From the NCBI RefSeq assembly GCF_026625865.1, contig NZ_CP113067.1, forward strand, positions 3,286,001 to 3,350,000: a stretch of DNA of 64,000 nt. The letters run 5' to 3'. The notes beneath the pieces were generated by a model. The model was given only the letters and a program-made list of their open reading frames with translations, had not been told where the DNA came from and ran no database searches. This DNA is from Microbacterium sp. SL75. GTDB taxonomy: Bacteria > Actinomycetota > Actinomycetes > Actinomycetales > Microbacteriaceae. Below, piece by piece: positions 17,526-25,373 of this stretch (position 1 is its first letter; each line of letters opens with the position of its first letter). Position numbers and translations under genes: made by a program.

Positions 17526-18572
17526 ATGCCCGCTTTCACCATCCCGACGATCGACATCTCCGCCTGGGTCGCCCCGGGCTCCCCCGATGCGCGAGCGGCG
17601 GTGGTCGCCGCCGTCGACCACGCGTGTCGCACCGTGGGGTTCATGCAGGTGGTGGGTCACGGCATCCCGGATGCCGTGATCTCGGAGCTGACCGAGGGAA
17701 TCGACGAGTTCTTCGCCCTGCCGTTGGAGGCGAAGAAGGCGTACGTGCGGCCCGCGGCGGAGAATCGCGGGTACAGCCCGCCGAAGAGCGAGTCGCTCAG
17801 CTACAGCCTGGGCGTCGACCCGGTGACGCGGATGAACGACTTCTTCGAGGCGTTCAACGTGGGAACCTCTGCCGCCGAGTACCCCGGCAGCACCGCGACC
17901 GAAGCGGACTACGCCGAGAACACCTGGCCGGCCGAGACGCGGCTGTTTGAGCCCGCGGTGCACGCCTACTACGGCGAAGCGCGCCGGGTCGCGCACACTC
18001 TCACGCGGATCTTCGCTTCGGCGCTTCGGGTGCCCGACGACTTCTTCGACGGCGTCACCGACCATTCGATCGATGTGATGCGCATGAACAACTACGCCCT
18101 CCCGCCCGGCGAGATCGAGCTCGGCGCCGAACTCACCGGCATGGGCGAGCACACCGACTTCGGCCTCGTGACGGTGCTGTGGGCGGATCAGGTCGCGGGC
18201 CTGCAGGTGCTCGGCCAGGACGGCTCGTGGAACGACGTCTCCCCCGCGCGCGGCGCGCTGCTCGTCAATCTCGGCGACGTCGCCGCCCGCCTGACCAACG
18301 ACCGCTGGATGTCGACGCTGCACCGGGTGAAGCCACCCGTCGTCGACGGGACGATCGAGCGCCGCCGATCCGCCGCCTTCTTCCACGACGGCAATGCCGA
18401 CGCCGTCATCGCCCCGCTGCCGCACTTCGTCTCGGACGAGGCTCCGGCCCTGTACGACCCGGTGACGATCCGCGAGCACATCGCGGCGAAGCTCGCCGGG
18501 TCGCGCGCGGGGCGCAAGAACACCGGTGCACAGCGCGAGGCAGCGCGGGTGACGGCAGCGAGCAGAGGCTGA
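17526..18572 (+). CDS. 2-oxoglutarate/Fe(II) oxygenase, isopenicillin N synthase family
   Basis: 348 residues. The N-terminal DIOX_N domain (IPTIDISAW, VGFMQVVGHGIPD near 37-49) is followed by the jelly-roll 2OG-Fe(II) domain. The iron ligands H209-x-D211 (GEHTDFGLVTVL) and H266 (STLHRV) and the 2-oxoglutarate-binding R280-R-S282 are all present, so the enzyme should be active. Substrates of this family are very diverse (hydroxylation, desaturation, ring closure) and none can be assigned. It is a single gene; its 3' side opens into a repeat island. The last 25 residues are charged and variable. Confidence 0.88.
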   Translation: MPAFTIPTIDISAWVAPGSPDARAAVVAAVDHACRTVGFMQVVGHGIPDAVISELTEGIDEFFALPLEAKKAYVRPAAENRGYSPPKSESLSYSLGVDPVTRMNDFFEAFNVGTSAAEYPGSTATEADYAENTWPAETRLFEPAVHAYYGEARRVAHTLTRIFASALRVPDDFFDGVTDHSIDVMRMNNYALPPGEIELGAELTGMGEHTDFGLVTVLWADQVAGLQVLGQDGSWNDVSPARGALLVNLGDVAARLTNDRWMSTLHRVKPPVVDGTIERRRSAAFFHDGNADAVIAPLPHFVSDEAPALYDPVTIREHIAAKLAGSRAGRKNTGAQREAARVTAASRG

Positions 18573-18616
18573 GCCGAGCCGCGGGCGGCGGGCGGGGCTT
18601 GCGCCCGCACGCGGGT

Positions 18617-18772
18617 GACGGCGGGCGGCGCGCCCACGCGCCGGTGACGGCGGACGCGGCTCGCACCCACAGGCGGGCGACGGCGGACGCGGCTCGCACC
18701 CACACGCGAGCGACGGCGGACGCGGCTCGCACCCACACGCGGGCGACGGCGGACGCGGCTCGCACCCACACG
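18617..18772. repeat. 33-bp tandem repeat array
   Basis: Unit starts at 18617 (29-bp variant), 18646, 18679, 18712 and 18745; the last four are 33 bp apart and differ by only one to three bases. The final unit runs directly into the first copy of the larger palindromic repeat. Because 33 is a multiple of three it stays open in several frames and produces 11-residue peptide periodicities on both strands, but it lacks a plausible gene start and I do not call a protein here. Confidence 0.85.
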
Positions 18773-19338
18773 CATAAACGCGATCAGCGACCAAAAACAC
18801 GCGCTCCCCGCGTTTATGCGCGCCAATCGCGTTTATGCGCGACACGACGGCCGAACCCGGCACCAGACCAACGTCGGGCCGGACGCGCATGGCGGGGGCG
18901 AGCGCCGGAGGACGACCTCACGCCCACACGCATAAACGCGATCAGCGACCACAAACACGCGCTCCTCGCGTTTCTGCGCGTAAATCGCGTTTCTGCGCGA
19001 CGCAACGGCCAAACCCGGCACCAGACCAACGCCAGGCCGGACCAACGCCGGGCCGGACGCGCATCGCGAGGGCGAGCCCCGGCGAACGACCTCACGCATA
19101 AACGCGATCAGCGACCACAAACACGCGCTCCCCGCGTTTCTGCGCGTAAATCGTGTTTATGCGCGACGCAACGGCCGAACCCGGCACCGGACCAACACCG
19201 GACCGGACCAACGCCGGGCCGGACGCGCATCGCGGGGGCGAGCGCCGGCGAACGACCTCACGCCCACACGCATAAACGCGATCAGCGACCAGAAACACGC
19301 GCTCCCCGCGTTTCTGCGCGTCGATCGCGTTTATGTGC
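18773..19338. repeat. Four-copy palindromic intergenic repeat (REP-like)
   Basis: Four cores begin at 18773, 18931, 19097 and 19271, spaced 158, 166 and 174 bp. Each core of about 65 bp has a left arm CATAAACGCGAT and, about 41 bases on, a right arm ATCGCGTTTATG (18826-18837; 18984-18995 with one change; 19150-19161 with one change; 19324-19335), so each can form a long hairpin. The spacers of roughly 100 bp are also similar to one another. The array fills the gap between two convergent genes. The variable period, not a multiple of three, argues against coding. A degenerate fifth copy lies at 23406-23478. Confidence 0.9.
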
Positions 19339-19367
19339 GCCGGGGACGCGATCGCCGCGGGGGCGAA

Positions 19368-20447
19368 TCAGGCCGCCGACACCCCGAACAGCAGACCCAG
19401 CACGTAGGTGACCGCGGCGGCGCCGAAGCCGATCGCGAGCTGACGCAGACCGCGCTTGAGGGGTGAGGCGCCCGAGAGCAGACCGACCATCGCACCGGTG
19501 CCCATCAGCGCGACGCCGACGAGGCCGAGGGCGAGGGCCACGGCCGCGAAGCCCGACATCCCGAAGATCCACGGCAGCACCGGGATGATCGCGCCCGAGG
19601 CGAAGAACAGGAAGCTCGACAGAGCCGCACCCCATGCGCTGCCGACGACGTCGTGCGAGGACTCGCCCGGGGCGGCCGCGGCGGGTGCGGTACCCGCCTG
19701 GGCCGCGGTGACGACCTCGCGAGCCTTTTCGAGGGCCTCATCGGGGTGCATCCCGCGGGTGCGGTAGACCAGCGCGAGCTCGTTGGCATCCAGGTCGAGG
19801 TGAGGAAGAGCAGAGTCGGCGAAGTCGCTCTCTTCGGTGGCCTCGAGCAACTCGCGCTGCGAACGCACCGACACGAACTCACCGGCGCCCATCGAGAGGG
19901 CTCCCGCGAGCAGGCCCGCGATGCCGCTGAACAGCACGAAACTCGGGGCGACACCGGTCGCGCCGACACCCATCACGAGCGCGAGGTTCGACACAAGACC
20001 GTCGTTGGCGCCGAAGACGGCGGCGCGGAAGGTCCCCGAGAGGCGTCGACGGCCGCGGGCGGCGAGGCCCCGCACGACCTCGTGGTGCACGCGCTCGTCG
20101 GCGGCCATCGCGGGGGTGGCGTAGGGCTCATCGGCGTAGGGCGAGCGGGCCTCGGCGTTCTGGGCCAGGGCCAGCACGAAGATCGAGCCGAATCGGCGGG
20201 CCATCCACGCCAGGAGACGCGTGCCGATGCCGGGTTGCGGCAGGCGCGGCGGCTGCTCGCCGAGCAGGTCGATCCAGTGCTGCTCGTGGCGCCCCTCGGC
20301 CTCGGCGAGGGCGAGGAGGATGTCGCGTTCTTCACCGGTGCGGCGCGACGCGAGCTCGCGGTACACGCGCGCCTCGGCGCGTTCGTCGACGAGATAGCGA
20401 GCCCAGCGGCGGCGATCGCGGGCGGTGGGTGTGGCGGGGGTCGTCAC
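19368..20447 (-). CDS. VIT1/CCC1 family iron/manganese transporter with N-terminal ferritin-like domain
   Basis: 359 residues from GTG 20447 (AAGGAG 8 bases upstream). Residues 1-125 form a ferritin-like/rubrerythrin-type domain with regularly spaced Glu/His (VDERAEARVYRELA, ALAEAEGRHEQHW, ADERVHHEVVRGLA). The rest is the VIT1/CCC1 transporter: FRAAVFGANDGLVSNLALVMG, then SGIAGLLAGALSMGAGEFVSVRSQRELLEATE and three further membrane helices. Proteins with this fusion move Fe2+ or Mn2+ across the membrane, with the ferritin-like part probably sensing or binding iron. A short palindrome (20480-20496) lies before the start. Single gene. Confidence 0.9.
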   Translation of the reverse strand: MTTPATPTARDRRRWARYLVDERAEARVYRELASRRTGEERDILLALAEAEGRHEQHWIDLLGEQPPRLPQPGIGTRLLAWMARRFGSIFVLALAQNAEARSPYADEPYATPAMAADERVHHEVVRGLAARGRRRLSGTFRAAVFGANDGLVSNLALVMGVGATGVAPSFVLFSGIAGLLAGALSMGAGEFVSVRSQRELLEATEESDFADSALPHLDLDANELALVYRTRGMHPDEALEKAREVVTAAQAGTAPAAAAPGESSHDVVGSAWGAALSSFLFFASGAIIPVLPWIFGMSGFAAVALALGLVGVALMGTGAMVGLLSGASPLKRGLRQLAIGFGAAAVTYVLGLLFGVSAA

Positions 20448-20992
20448 GGGGGCTCCTTCGGGTCGCCCCCCACCGTAGTGAGGGGGATTCCCCCTCTCGG
20501 GCGCGTCGGCTCACACTGACAGCATTTCGGGCCTCCGAAGAGCGTGATCCCGCGGATGCCGGGGCTTCGGTGCCAGCATTTCGGGACCGCGAAAGCGGGT
20601 CGGTGGCGGCGTCACAGGGGCCGGCGCATCGCACCGCGCGCGGCGGCGTCACCGGGGGCCGGCGCATCACCGGCGCGCGGCGCTGCCAGCGTCACGAGAC
20701 GGTACGCCGCAACGACGCCATAGACGGCCGCGGCGTACGCAATTCCTGAGTTCCGGGCGCGGCGCCCGCGGCGGCGAGGCCCGGGGTCCGATTCTCAGGG
20801 GGCTACGGGTATCACCGGCCGGCGGGCTGAGCCGCAGCGGCGCGAGTCTCAGGAGTTAGGTACGCTCGCGGCGGCTCCCCGCGGCCGATGCGCCGCCCGG
20901 GTCGCCACTGCGGCCGGCCCACCGCGCAGGGTCGCCACCGCGGCCGCCCCGACGCGGAGCCGGCCGGCGCGGGGCCGGGGCTTGCGCGCGCC
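20448..20992. other. Gene-free intergenic region, 545 bp
   Basis: No supported gene between the upstream end of the VIT1 gene and the 3' end of the helicase. Visible structure: a 7-bp GAGGGGG/CCCCCTC hairpin at 20480-20496; CAGCATTTCGGG twice, about 54 bases apart; a near-duplicated GGCGGCGTCAC/GGGGCCGGCGCATC segment at about 20608-20670; a 9-bp inverted repeat 20702-20710/20730-20738; and several CTCAGG/CCTGAG motifs towards 20990. No tRNA-like fold or convincing promoter was seen. Confidence 0.6.
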
Positions 20993-23314
20993 TCAGGAAT
21001 GCACGCGCTTGCGCAGGACGTCGATGCGCGCCTGCAGTTGGGCGACCGTCGCGTGCGACACGGCGGGGCCGCCGCAGATGCGCCGGAGCTCGGCGTGCAC
21101 GAGTCCGTGCGGCTCGCCGCTCTGGCGGGCATAGAGGCCCACCATCGTGTTGAGCAGCTGACGTTGTTCTTTCAGCGTGCGGTGCAGCGGGGCCGGAAGC
21201 CCCCCGTCGTCGACGCTCGGCGGCTCGACGCCGCTCTCCTTCTCGGTCGCCTCGCGGGTGGACCGGTGGCGTGACTGCCGCGTGGCGCGCGACATGAGCA
21301 CCTCGTGCACCTGTTCGGGTTCGAGAAGACCCGGGATGCCGAGGAACTCCTCCTCTTCGATGGTTCCGGGAACCGCGAGTTGACCGAACTCCTGCCCGTC
21401 GAACATCACGCGATCAAAATGCGCGAGGGATCCGAGCGCCTGGTACTCGAATTCCTGCTCGAGCGCGTCGGAGGCTTTGTCCTCGCGCTCGGCGGCATCC
21501 ATCATGTCTTCTTCGGCGTTCCATTGGTCTTCCGCGTCGCTGTCGCGATCGAGGGCGTGCTCGCGCTGCGCCTCCATCTCGCCGGCGAGAGCGAGCAGCT
21601 GCGGGACGTTGGGAAGGAACACGCTCGCGGTCTCACCGCGACGGCGCGCACGGACGAAACGCCCGATGGCCTGGGCGAAGAACAGCGGAGTCGAAGCGCT
21701 CGTGGCGTACACGCCGACGGCGAGGCGCGGGACGTCGACCCCCTCGGACACCATGCGGACGGCGACCATCCAGCGGCTCGTGCCCTTCGAGAACGTCTCG
21801 ATCCGCCCCGAGGCCTCGGCTTCGTCCGAGAGGACGATGGTGACCTTCTCGCCGCTGATGTCTTCGAGGATGGCGGCGTAGGCGCGTGCGGCGGTCTGGT
21901 CCGTCGCGATGACCAGGCCCCCGGCATCCGGGACCGTCTCGCGCACCTCGGTGAGGCGCCGATCCGCGGATCGAAGGACCGCGGGGATCCAATCGCCGTT
22001 CGGATCGAGCGCGGTGCGCCAGGCCTGCGAGGTAATGTCCTTGGTGTTGTCCTGCCCGAGCTGGGCCTCCATCTCTTCGCCGGCCTTCGTGCGCCAGCGC
22101 ATCTGCCCCGCATAGACGAGGAAGAAGACGGGCCGCACGACGCCGTCCTCGAGAGCGCGCCGGTACCCGTAGGCGTAGTCGGTGCGTGAGAGGCGGATGC
22201 CCTTCGCGTTCGGGTGGTACTCCACGAACGGAATGGGCGCGGTGTCACTGCGGAACGGCGTTCCCGACAGCAGCAGTCGGCGAGTCGCGCGGTTGTAGGC
22301 CTCGCGCAGGGCGTCGCCCCAGCTCAGCGCATCTCCACCGTGATGCACCTCGTCGAGGATGACGAGGGTTCTGGCATCCATCGTCAGACGCTGATGCACC
22401 TCGGCCTTCACCGCGACCTGGGCGTAGGTGACCGCGACGCCGTGATACTGCCGGGAGGGGGTGGCGTGCCGATTGGAGAAGAAGGGATCGAGACGGATGC
22501 CGACCCGCGCGGCCGCCTCGGCCCACTGGGTCTTGAGGTGCTCGGTGGGGGCCACCACGACGATGCGGTCGACGACGCGACGACGCATCAGCTCGGAGGC
22601 GAGGCGGAGGGCGAAGGTCGTCTTGCCGGCGCCGGGGGTGGCCGCGGCGAGGAAATCGCGCGGGCCCTTGCCCTCGCCGTCGGGCCCGTCGAGGCCGAAG
22701 TAGAGGTCGAGCGCCTCGGCCTGCCAGGCGCGCAGGCGCTGCGCCGTTCCCCAGGGGGCGCGCTGCGGGAACGAGGGCGACAGGTGCTCGGCGGCGAACG
22801 AGCCGAAGTGGGGTTCGACGCCGTCGGCCGTCGCGGCGTCGAGAGGCAACGGCGCCTCGCCGGGGAGGGGGTGGTCGGCGACGGGCGCGGTGGCGTGGGT
22901 GGGGGCGGCGGGGGCGTCCGCGGAGGCGGGCGCGGCGGAGCTGACCGCCGCGGGGCCGGGGCTGGCGACCGGGCGGGGACCGGCCGCGGCGTCCGGACTG
23001 GCAATGGGACCCGGGGACGCCACGGGGCCGGGACTCGCGATCGGACCCTGAGACGCCACGGGCCCAGGAGCCGCGACGGACCCAGGACTCGCGATCGGAC
23101 CCGGGGACGCCACGGGGCCGGGGCTGGCGATCGGCCCCGGAGACGCGACGGGCCCAGGACTCGCGACGGGACCCGGACTCGCGACGGGCCCCGGACTCGC
23201 GATCGGACCCGGGGACGCCACGGGGCCGGGGCTGGCGATGCGTGTCGAGGGCACGGCATCCGGGTCTGCGGGGGTGTGCGGGAGGTTCGGGGTGCGGGCT
23301 TCTTCTTCCAGCAT
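20993..23314 (-). CDS. DEAH-box (SF2) helicase, ERCC3/Ssl2-like, with repetitive N-terminus
   Basis: 773 residues from ATG 23314 with GGAGG upstream. Residues 20-160 are low-complexity, mostly repeats of ASPGPV/ASPGPI, and are probably disordered. The helicase core follows: WQAEALDLYFG (Q-motif-like), Walker A ATPGAGKTTFA, VVAPTEHLKTQW, ILDEVHHGGDAL (DEVH), LLLSGTPFRSD, then MVSEGVDVPRLAVGVYAT and QAIGRFVRARR in the second RecA domain. The C-terminal 200 residues are acidic with coiled-coil tendency. DNA repair or transcription-coupled roles are known for some relatives, but none is established for this bacterial type. Confidence 0.88.
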   Translation of the reverse strand: MLEEEARTPNLPHTPADPDAVPSTRIASPGPVASPGPIASPGPVASPGPVASPGPVASPGPIASPGPVASPGPIASPGSVAAPGPVASQGPIASPGPVASPGPIASPDAAAGPRPVASPGPAAVSSAAPASADAPAAPTHATAPVADHPLPGEAPLPLDAATADGVEPHFGSFAAEHLSPSFPQRAPWGTAQRLRAWQAEALDLYFGLDGPDGEGKGPRDFLAAATPGAGKTTFALRLASELMRRRVVDRIVVVAPTEHLKTQWAEAAARVGIRLDPFFSNRHATPSRQYHGVAVTYAQVAVKAEVHQRLTMDARTLVILDEVHHGGDALSWGDALREAYNRATRRLLLSGTPFRSDTAPIPFVEYHPNAKGIRLSRTDYAYGYRRALEDGVVRPVFFLVYAGQMRWRTKAGEEMEAQLGQDNTKDITSQAWRTALDPNGDWIPAVLRSADRRLTEVRETVPDAGGLVIATDQTAARAYAAILEDISGEKVTIVLSDEAEASGRIETFSKGTSRWMVAVRMVSEGVDVPRLAVGVYATSASTPLFFAQAIGRFVRARRRGETASVFLPNVPQLLALAGEMEAQREHALDRDSDAEDQWNAEEDMMDAAEREDKASDALEQEFEYQALGSLAHFDRVMFDGQEFGQLAVPGTIEEEEFLGIPGLLEPEQVHEVLMSRATRQSRHRSTREATEKESGVEPPSVDDGGLPAPLHRTLKEQRQLLNTMVGLYARQSGEPHGLVHAELRRICGGPAVSHATVAQLQARIDVLRKRVHS
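22950..23240 (-). repeat. 18-bp coding repeat, (ASPGPV/I)n
   Basis: About 15 imperfect units of 18 bases (6 residues, A-S-P-G-P-V or I, with variants APGPVA, SQGPIA) at the N-terminus of the DEAH helicase. Codon third positions vary but the peptide is kept, which suggests an old, constrained linker with some newer slippage copies. Confidence 0.85.
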
Positions 23315-23405
23315 CGAACCTCCGTCCCGTGTGTGCGCGAACATCCACGATAGGCGAAGCGGATCGGTCGTGGCGGCGGCCGGTGAGTCGTTCCGCCGTC
23401 TCACC

Positions 23406-23478
23406 GTCGATAAACGCTCTCCGCACGCAGAAACGCTCTCTCCGCGCGTTTTCGCGCGGACATCGCGTTTATGCGTCG
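23406..23478. repeat. Degenerate copy of the palindromic intergenic repeat
   Basis: GATAAACGCT at 23409 and ATCGCGTTTATGCG at 23462-23475 frame a centre (AGAAACGCTCTCTCCGCGCG) that resembles the cores at 18773-19338. It sits in the 283-base gap between the divergent helicase and SGNH hydrolase genes. One arm is well kept and the other is eroded. Confidence 0.7.
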
Positions 23479-23597
23479 AGGAGACGGCACGTCGGGCGTG
23501 TCTGCCGTCGGGGCGTCTCGACGAGTGGCGGGGCAGGCCGCACCGGAGCCTGGAGCGATGTCGGAGGCCGGGGTTAGCCTGGGGGTCGGAGGTTTCG

Positions 23598-24461
23598 ATG
23601 ACACTCGATCCGCACTCGCCCCGCACCTCGCCCTCGCCCGACAACCCCGGTCCGCACCCCTGGCGCCGGTACGTCGCCCTGGGCGATTCGTTCACCGAAG
23701 GCATCGGCGACCCGCTGCCCGACGGCGGCCATCGGGGGTGGGCCGACCGCGTCGCCGAGGTCCTCGCCTCGGCGGTCGACGACTTCGCCTACGCCAACCT
23801 CGCCGTGCGCGGCAAGCTCATCGGGCAGATCGTGGCCGACCAGATCGAGCCCGCGCTCGCGCTCAAGCCCGACCTCATCACGTTCTCGGCGGGCGGCAAC
23901 GACGTCATCCGTCCCGGGACCGATCCGGATGCCGTGGCTCAGCAGTTCGAAGATGCCGTCATCCGCCTGCGTCGCGACAACAACGCCACCGTCGTCGTGT
24001 TCACCGGCATCGATACCGAGTTCACGCCCGTGTTCCGCGGCATTCGCGGCAAGGTCGCAATCTACAACGAGAACATCCGCGCGATCGCCGACGCCCACGA
24101 CTGCGTCGTCGCCGACCAGTGGGGACTGAAAGAGGTGCAGGACATGCGCTTCTTCGACGACGACCGGCTGCACTACAACGCTCTCGGCCACCACGAGGTG
24201 GCGCGCATGGTGCTGAGGGCGTTGAACGTGCCCAACGACCTGCAGCCGATGCAGCCAGAGGCCCTGAACGCCACCACGTGGCGTGCCGCGCGCGAGAAAG
24301 ACCTCGTGTGGGCGCGGTCGTACCTCGTGCCGTGGGTGCTGCGGCGTCTGCGGCATCAGTCGTCGGGCGACCACATCCAAGCCAAGCGTCCCGAGCCGCT
24401 GCCCGTCATCACGCTGGCGCCAGGGCGGGATGCCACGGCCTCGGGCGAGACGCGGGTCTGA
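23598..24461 (+). CDS. SGNH/GDSL family hydrolase
   Basis: 287 residues from ATG 23598 with GGAGG 7 bases upstream. All four SGNH blocks are present: block I YVALGDSFTEG with nucleophile S31, block II glycine in NLAVRGKLIG, block III SAGGNDVIRPG, and block V DRLHYNALGHHEVA with the catalytic Asp and His. There is no signal peptide, so a cytoplasmic esterase or lipase of unknown substrate is likely. The C-terminal 70 residues (SYLVPWVLRRLRHQ) may be membrane-peripheral. The next gene starts 6 bases after the stop. Confidence 0.92.
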   Translation: MTLDPHSPRTSPSPDNPGPHPWRRYVALGDSFTEGIGDPLPDGGHRGWADRVAEVLASAVDDFAYANLAVRGKLIGQIVADQIEPALALKPDLITFSAGGNDVIRPGTDPDAVAQQFEDAVIRLRRDNNATVVVFTGIDTEFTPVFRGIRGKVAIYNENIRAIADAHDCVVADQWGLKEVQDMRFFDDDRLHYNALGHHEVARMVLRALNVPNDLQPMQPEALNATTWRAAREKDLVWARSYLVPWVLRRLRHQSSGDHIQAKRPEPLPVITLAPGRDATASGETRV

Positions 24462-24466
24462 CCGCC

Positions 24467-25153
24467 GTGCCGCTCGAGGCCCTCGTCCCCGAGGCCGTCG
24501 CCGCGCTGCTGCGCGTCGCCGACGCCGACACCCTGCTCCGCGACGCTGACGGTCTCGCCGACGGGCTCACCGACGCGGGATGGACGCTCGAGGTCGAGAG
24601 CGGGCGCTTCAGCGCCGACGGATGGGACCTGCTGTCGACGGCATGGGCGCCGAACGTGTCGGTGTTCTGTGACGGCGACGATCGCACGGTGCGGGAGGCT
24701 GCGCTGTCGGTCGCCGCGGCACTCAACGACGATCCGCATCGATGGACGTTCCGCTCCGAGGGTCCTGACTGGTCGACGTGGGCTGCCGACGACGAGCGGT
24801 GGGCGAAGGAAGACACCGACTGGCTCACGTGGGCGGGGTCAGGCGTGGTGGTGCTGCTGTTCACCGCGGGAGAGTCGACCGCCGCATCGGGCCCGCTCCC
24901 GGCGCACCTGCAGCTCGCGATCGAACGCGCCGATACCCCGTCCGAGGGTCTTCCCCGTGACGACGATCGCGCACGCCGCGTGCTGCGCGAGGGCTCCGTC
25001 GTCGCGCGCTGGTATCTCTCGGGTGAGCACGAGCTTCCCGCTGACGTGGTCCAGGCGCTCGAGAACGACTCCGACGCTCGCGTGCGGGCCGCCGCGGAGT
25101 CGGAGCGCTGGATCCGCGAACGAGCGGAGGGCGAGCTCCCTCGGACGGAGTGA
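24467..25153 (+). CDS. Hypothetical protein
   Basis: 228 residues from GTG 24467, 6 bases after the SGNH hydrolase stop; the SD is weak, so translation is probably coupled. I do not recognise a family. The protein is acidic and soluble, with no membrane segment and no cysteine-rich motif; it is rich in Trp (W at WTLEV, GWDLL, HRWTF, DWSTW, ERWAKED, DWLTW, ERWIRE). The last 60 residues are helical and charged (REGSVVARWYLSGEHELP). Strong third-position GC bias across the frame supports real coding. Its 3' end carries the first copy of a 64-bp-period duplication. Confidence 0.6.
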   Translation: MPLEALVPEAVAALLRVADADTLLRDADGLADGLTDAGWTLEVESGRFSADGWDLLSTAWAPNVSVFCDGDDRTVREAALSVAAALNDDPHRWTFRSEGPDWSTWAADDERWAKEDTDWLTWAGSGVVVLLFTAGESTAASGPLPAHLQLAIERADTPSEGLPRDDDRARRVLREGSVVARWYLSGEHELPADVVQALENDSDARVRAAAESERWIRERAEGELPRTE

Positions 25154-25251
25154 GAGCAGGCGGGCCCGTCACGAAGCCGGCCGTCTCACGGCGTGCGAGC
25201 TCCCTCGGGCGGAGTGAGCGCAGGCAGGCCCGTCACGAAGCCGGCCGTCTC
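25133..25251. repeat. Tandem duplication, period 64 bp
   Basis: A 55-base segment at 25133-25187 recurs at 25197-25251 with a handful of changes. The first copy holds the last six codons and the stop of the preceding hypothetical gene; the second is non-coding. The rest of the gap up to 25373 has no recognisable feature. Confidence 0.85.
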
Positions 25252-25373
25252 GCGATCTGCTCCCTCCAACTCCACGAGCGATGGGCGCGAGTGCGCTCAC
25301 GACCGCCGTCTCGGCCCCGCGCGGAGTCCGCGCGCGCGGATGAGCCGCCCCGCGACCCACCCCCGCCGCCCGC

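Noticed and set aside
17319..18890. Long open frame on the minus strand with repeated CGCEPRPPSPA peptides
   Set aside because: It is produced by the 33-bp array and runs antisense across the real 2OG-Fe(II) oxygenase gene; no credible start and no domain.
18833..19298. Peptide family (ERVFVVADRVYACG) read from the palindromic repeats
   Set aside because: Repeat periods of 158, 166 and 174 bp are mostly not multiples of three, so the peptide is not kept in one frame; the conservation is at DNA level.
18617..19338. CRISPR array
   Set aside because: The 33-bp units are directly adjacent with no spacers, and the larger repeats have similar, not unique, spacers of about 100 bp; no cas genes are near.
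20520..20990. A tRNA or riboswitch in the gene-free region
   Set aside because: No cloverleaf, no GTTCRANYC T-loop, and no recognisable riboswitch core; hairpins are isolated.
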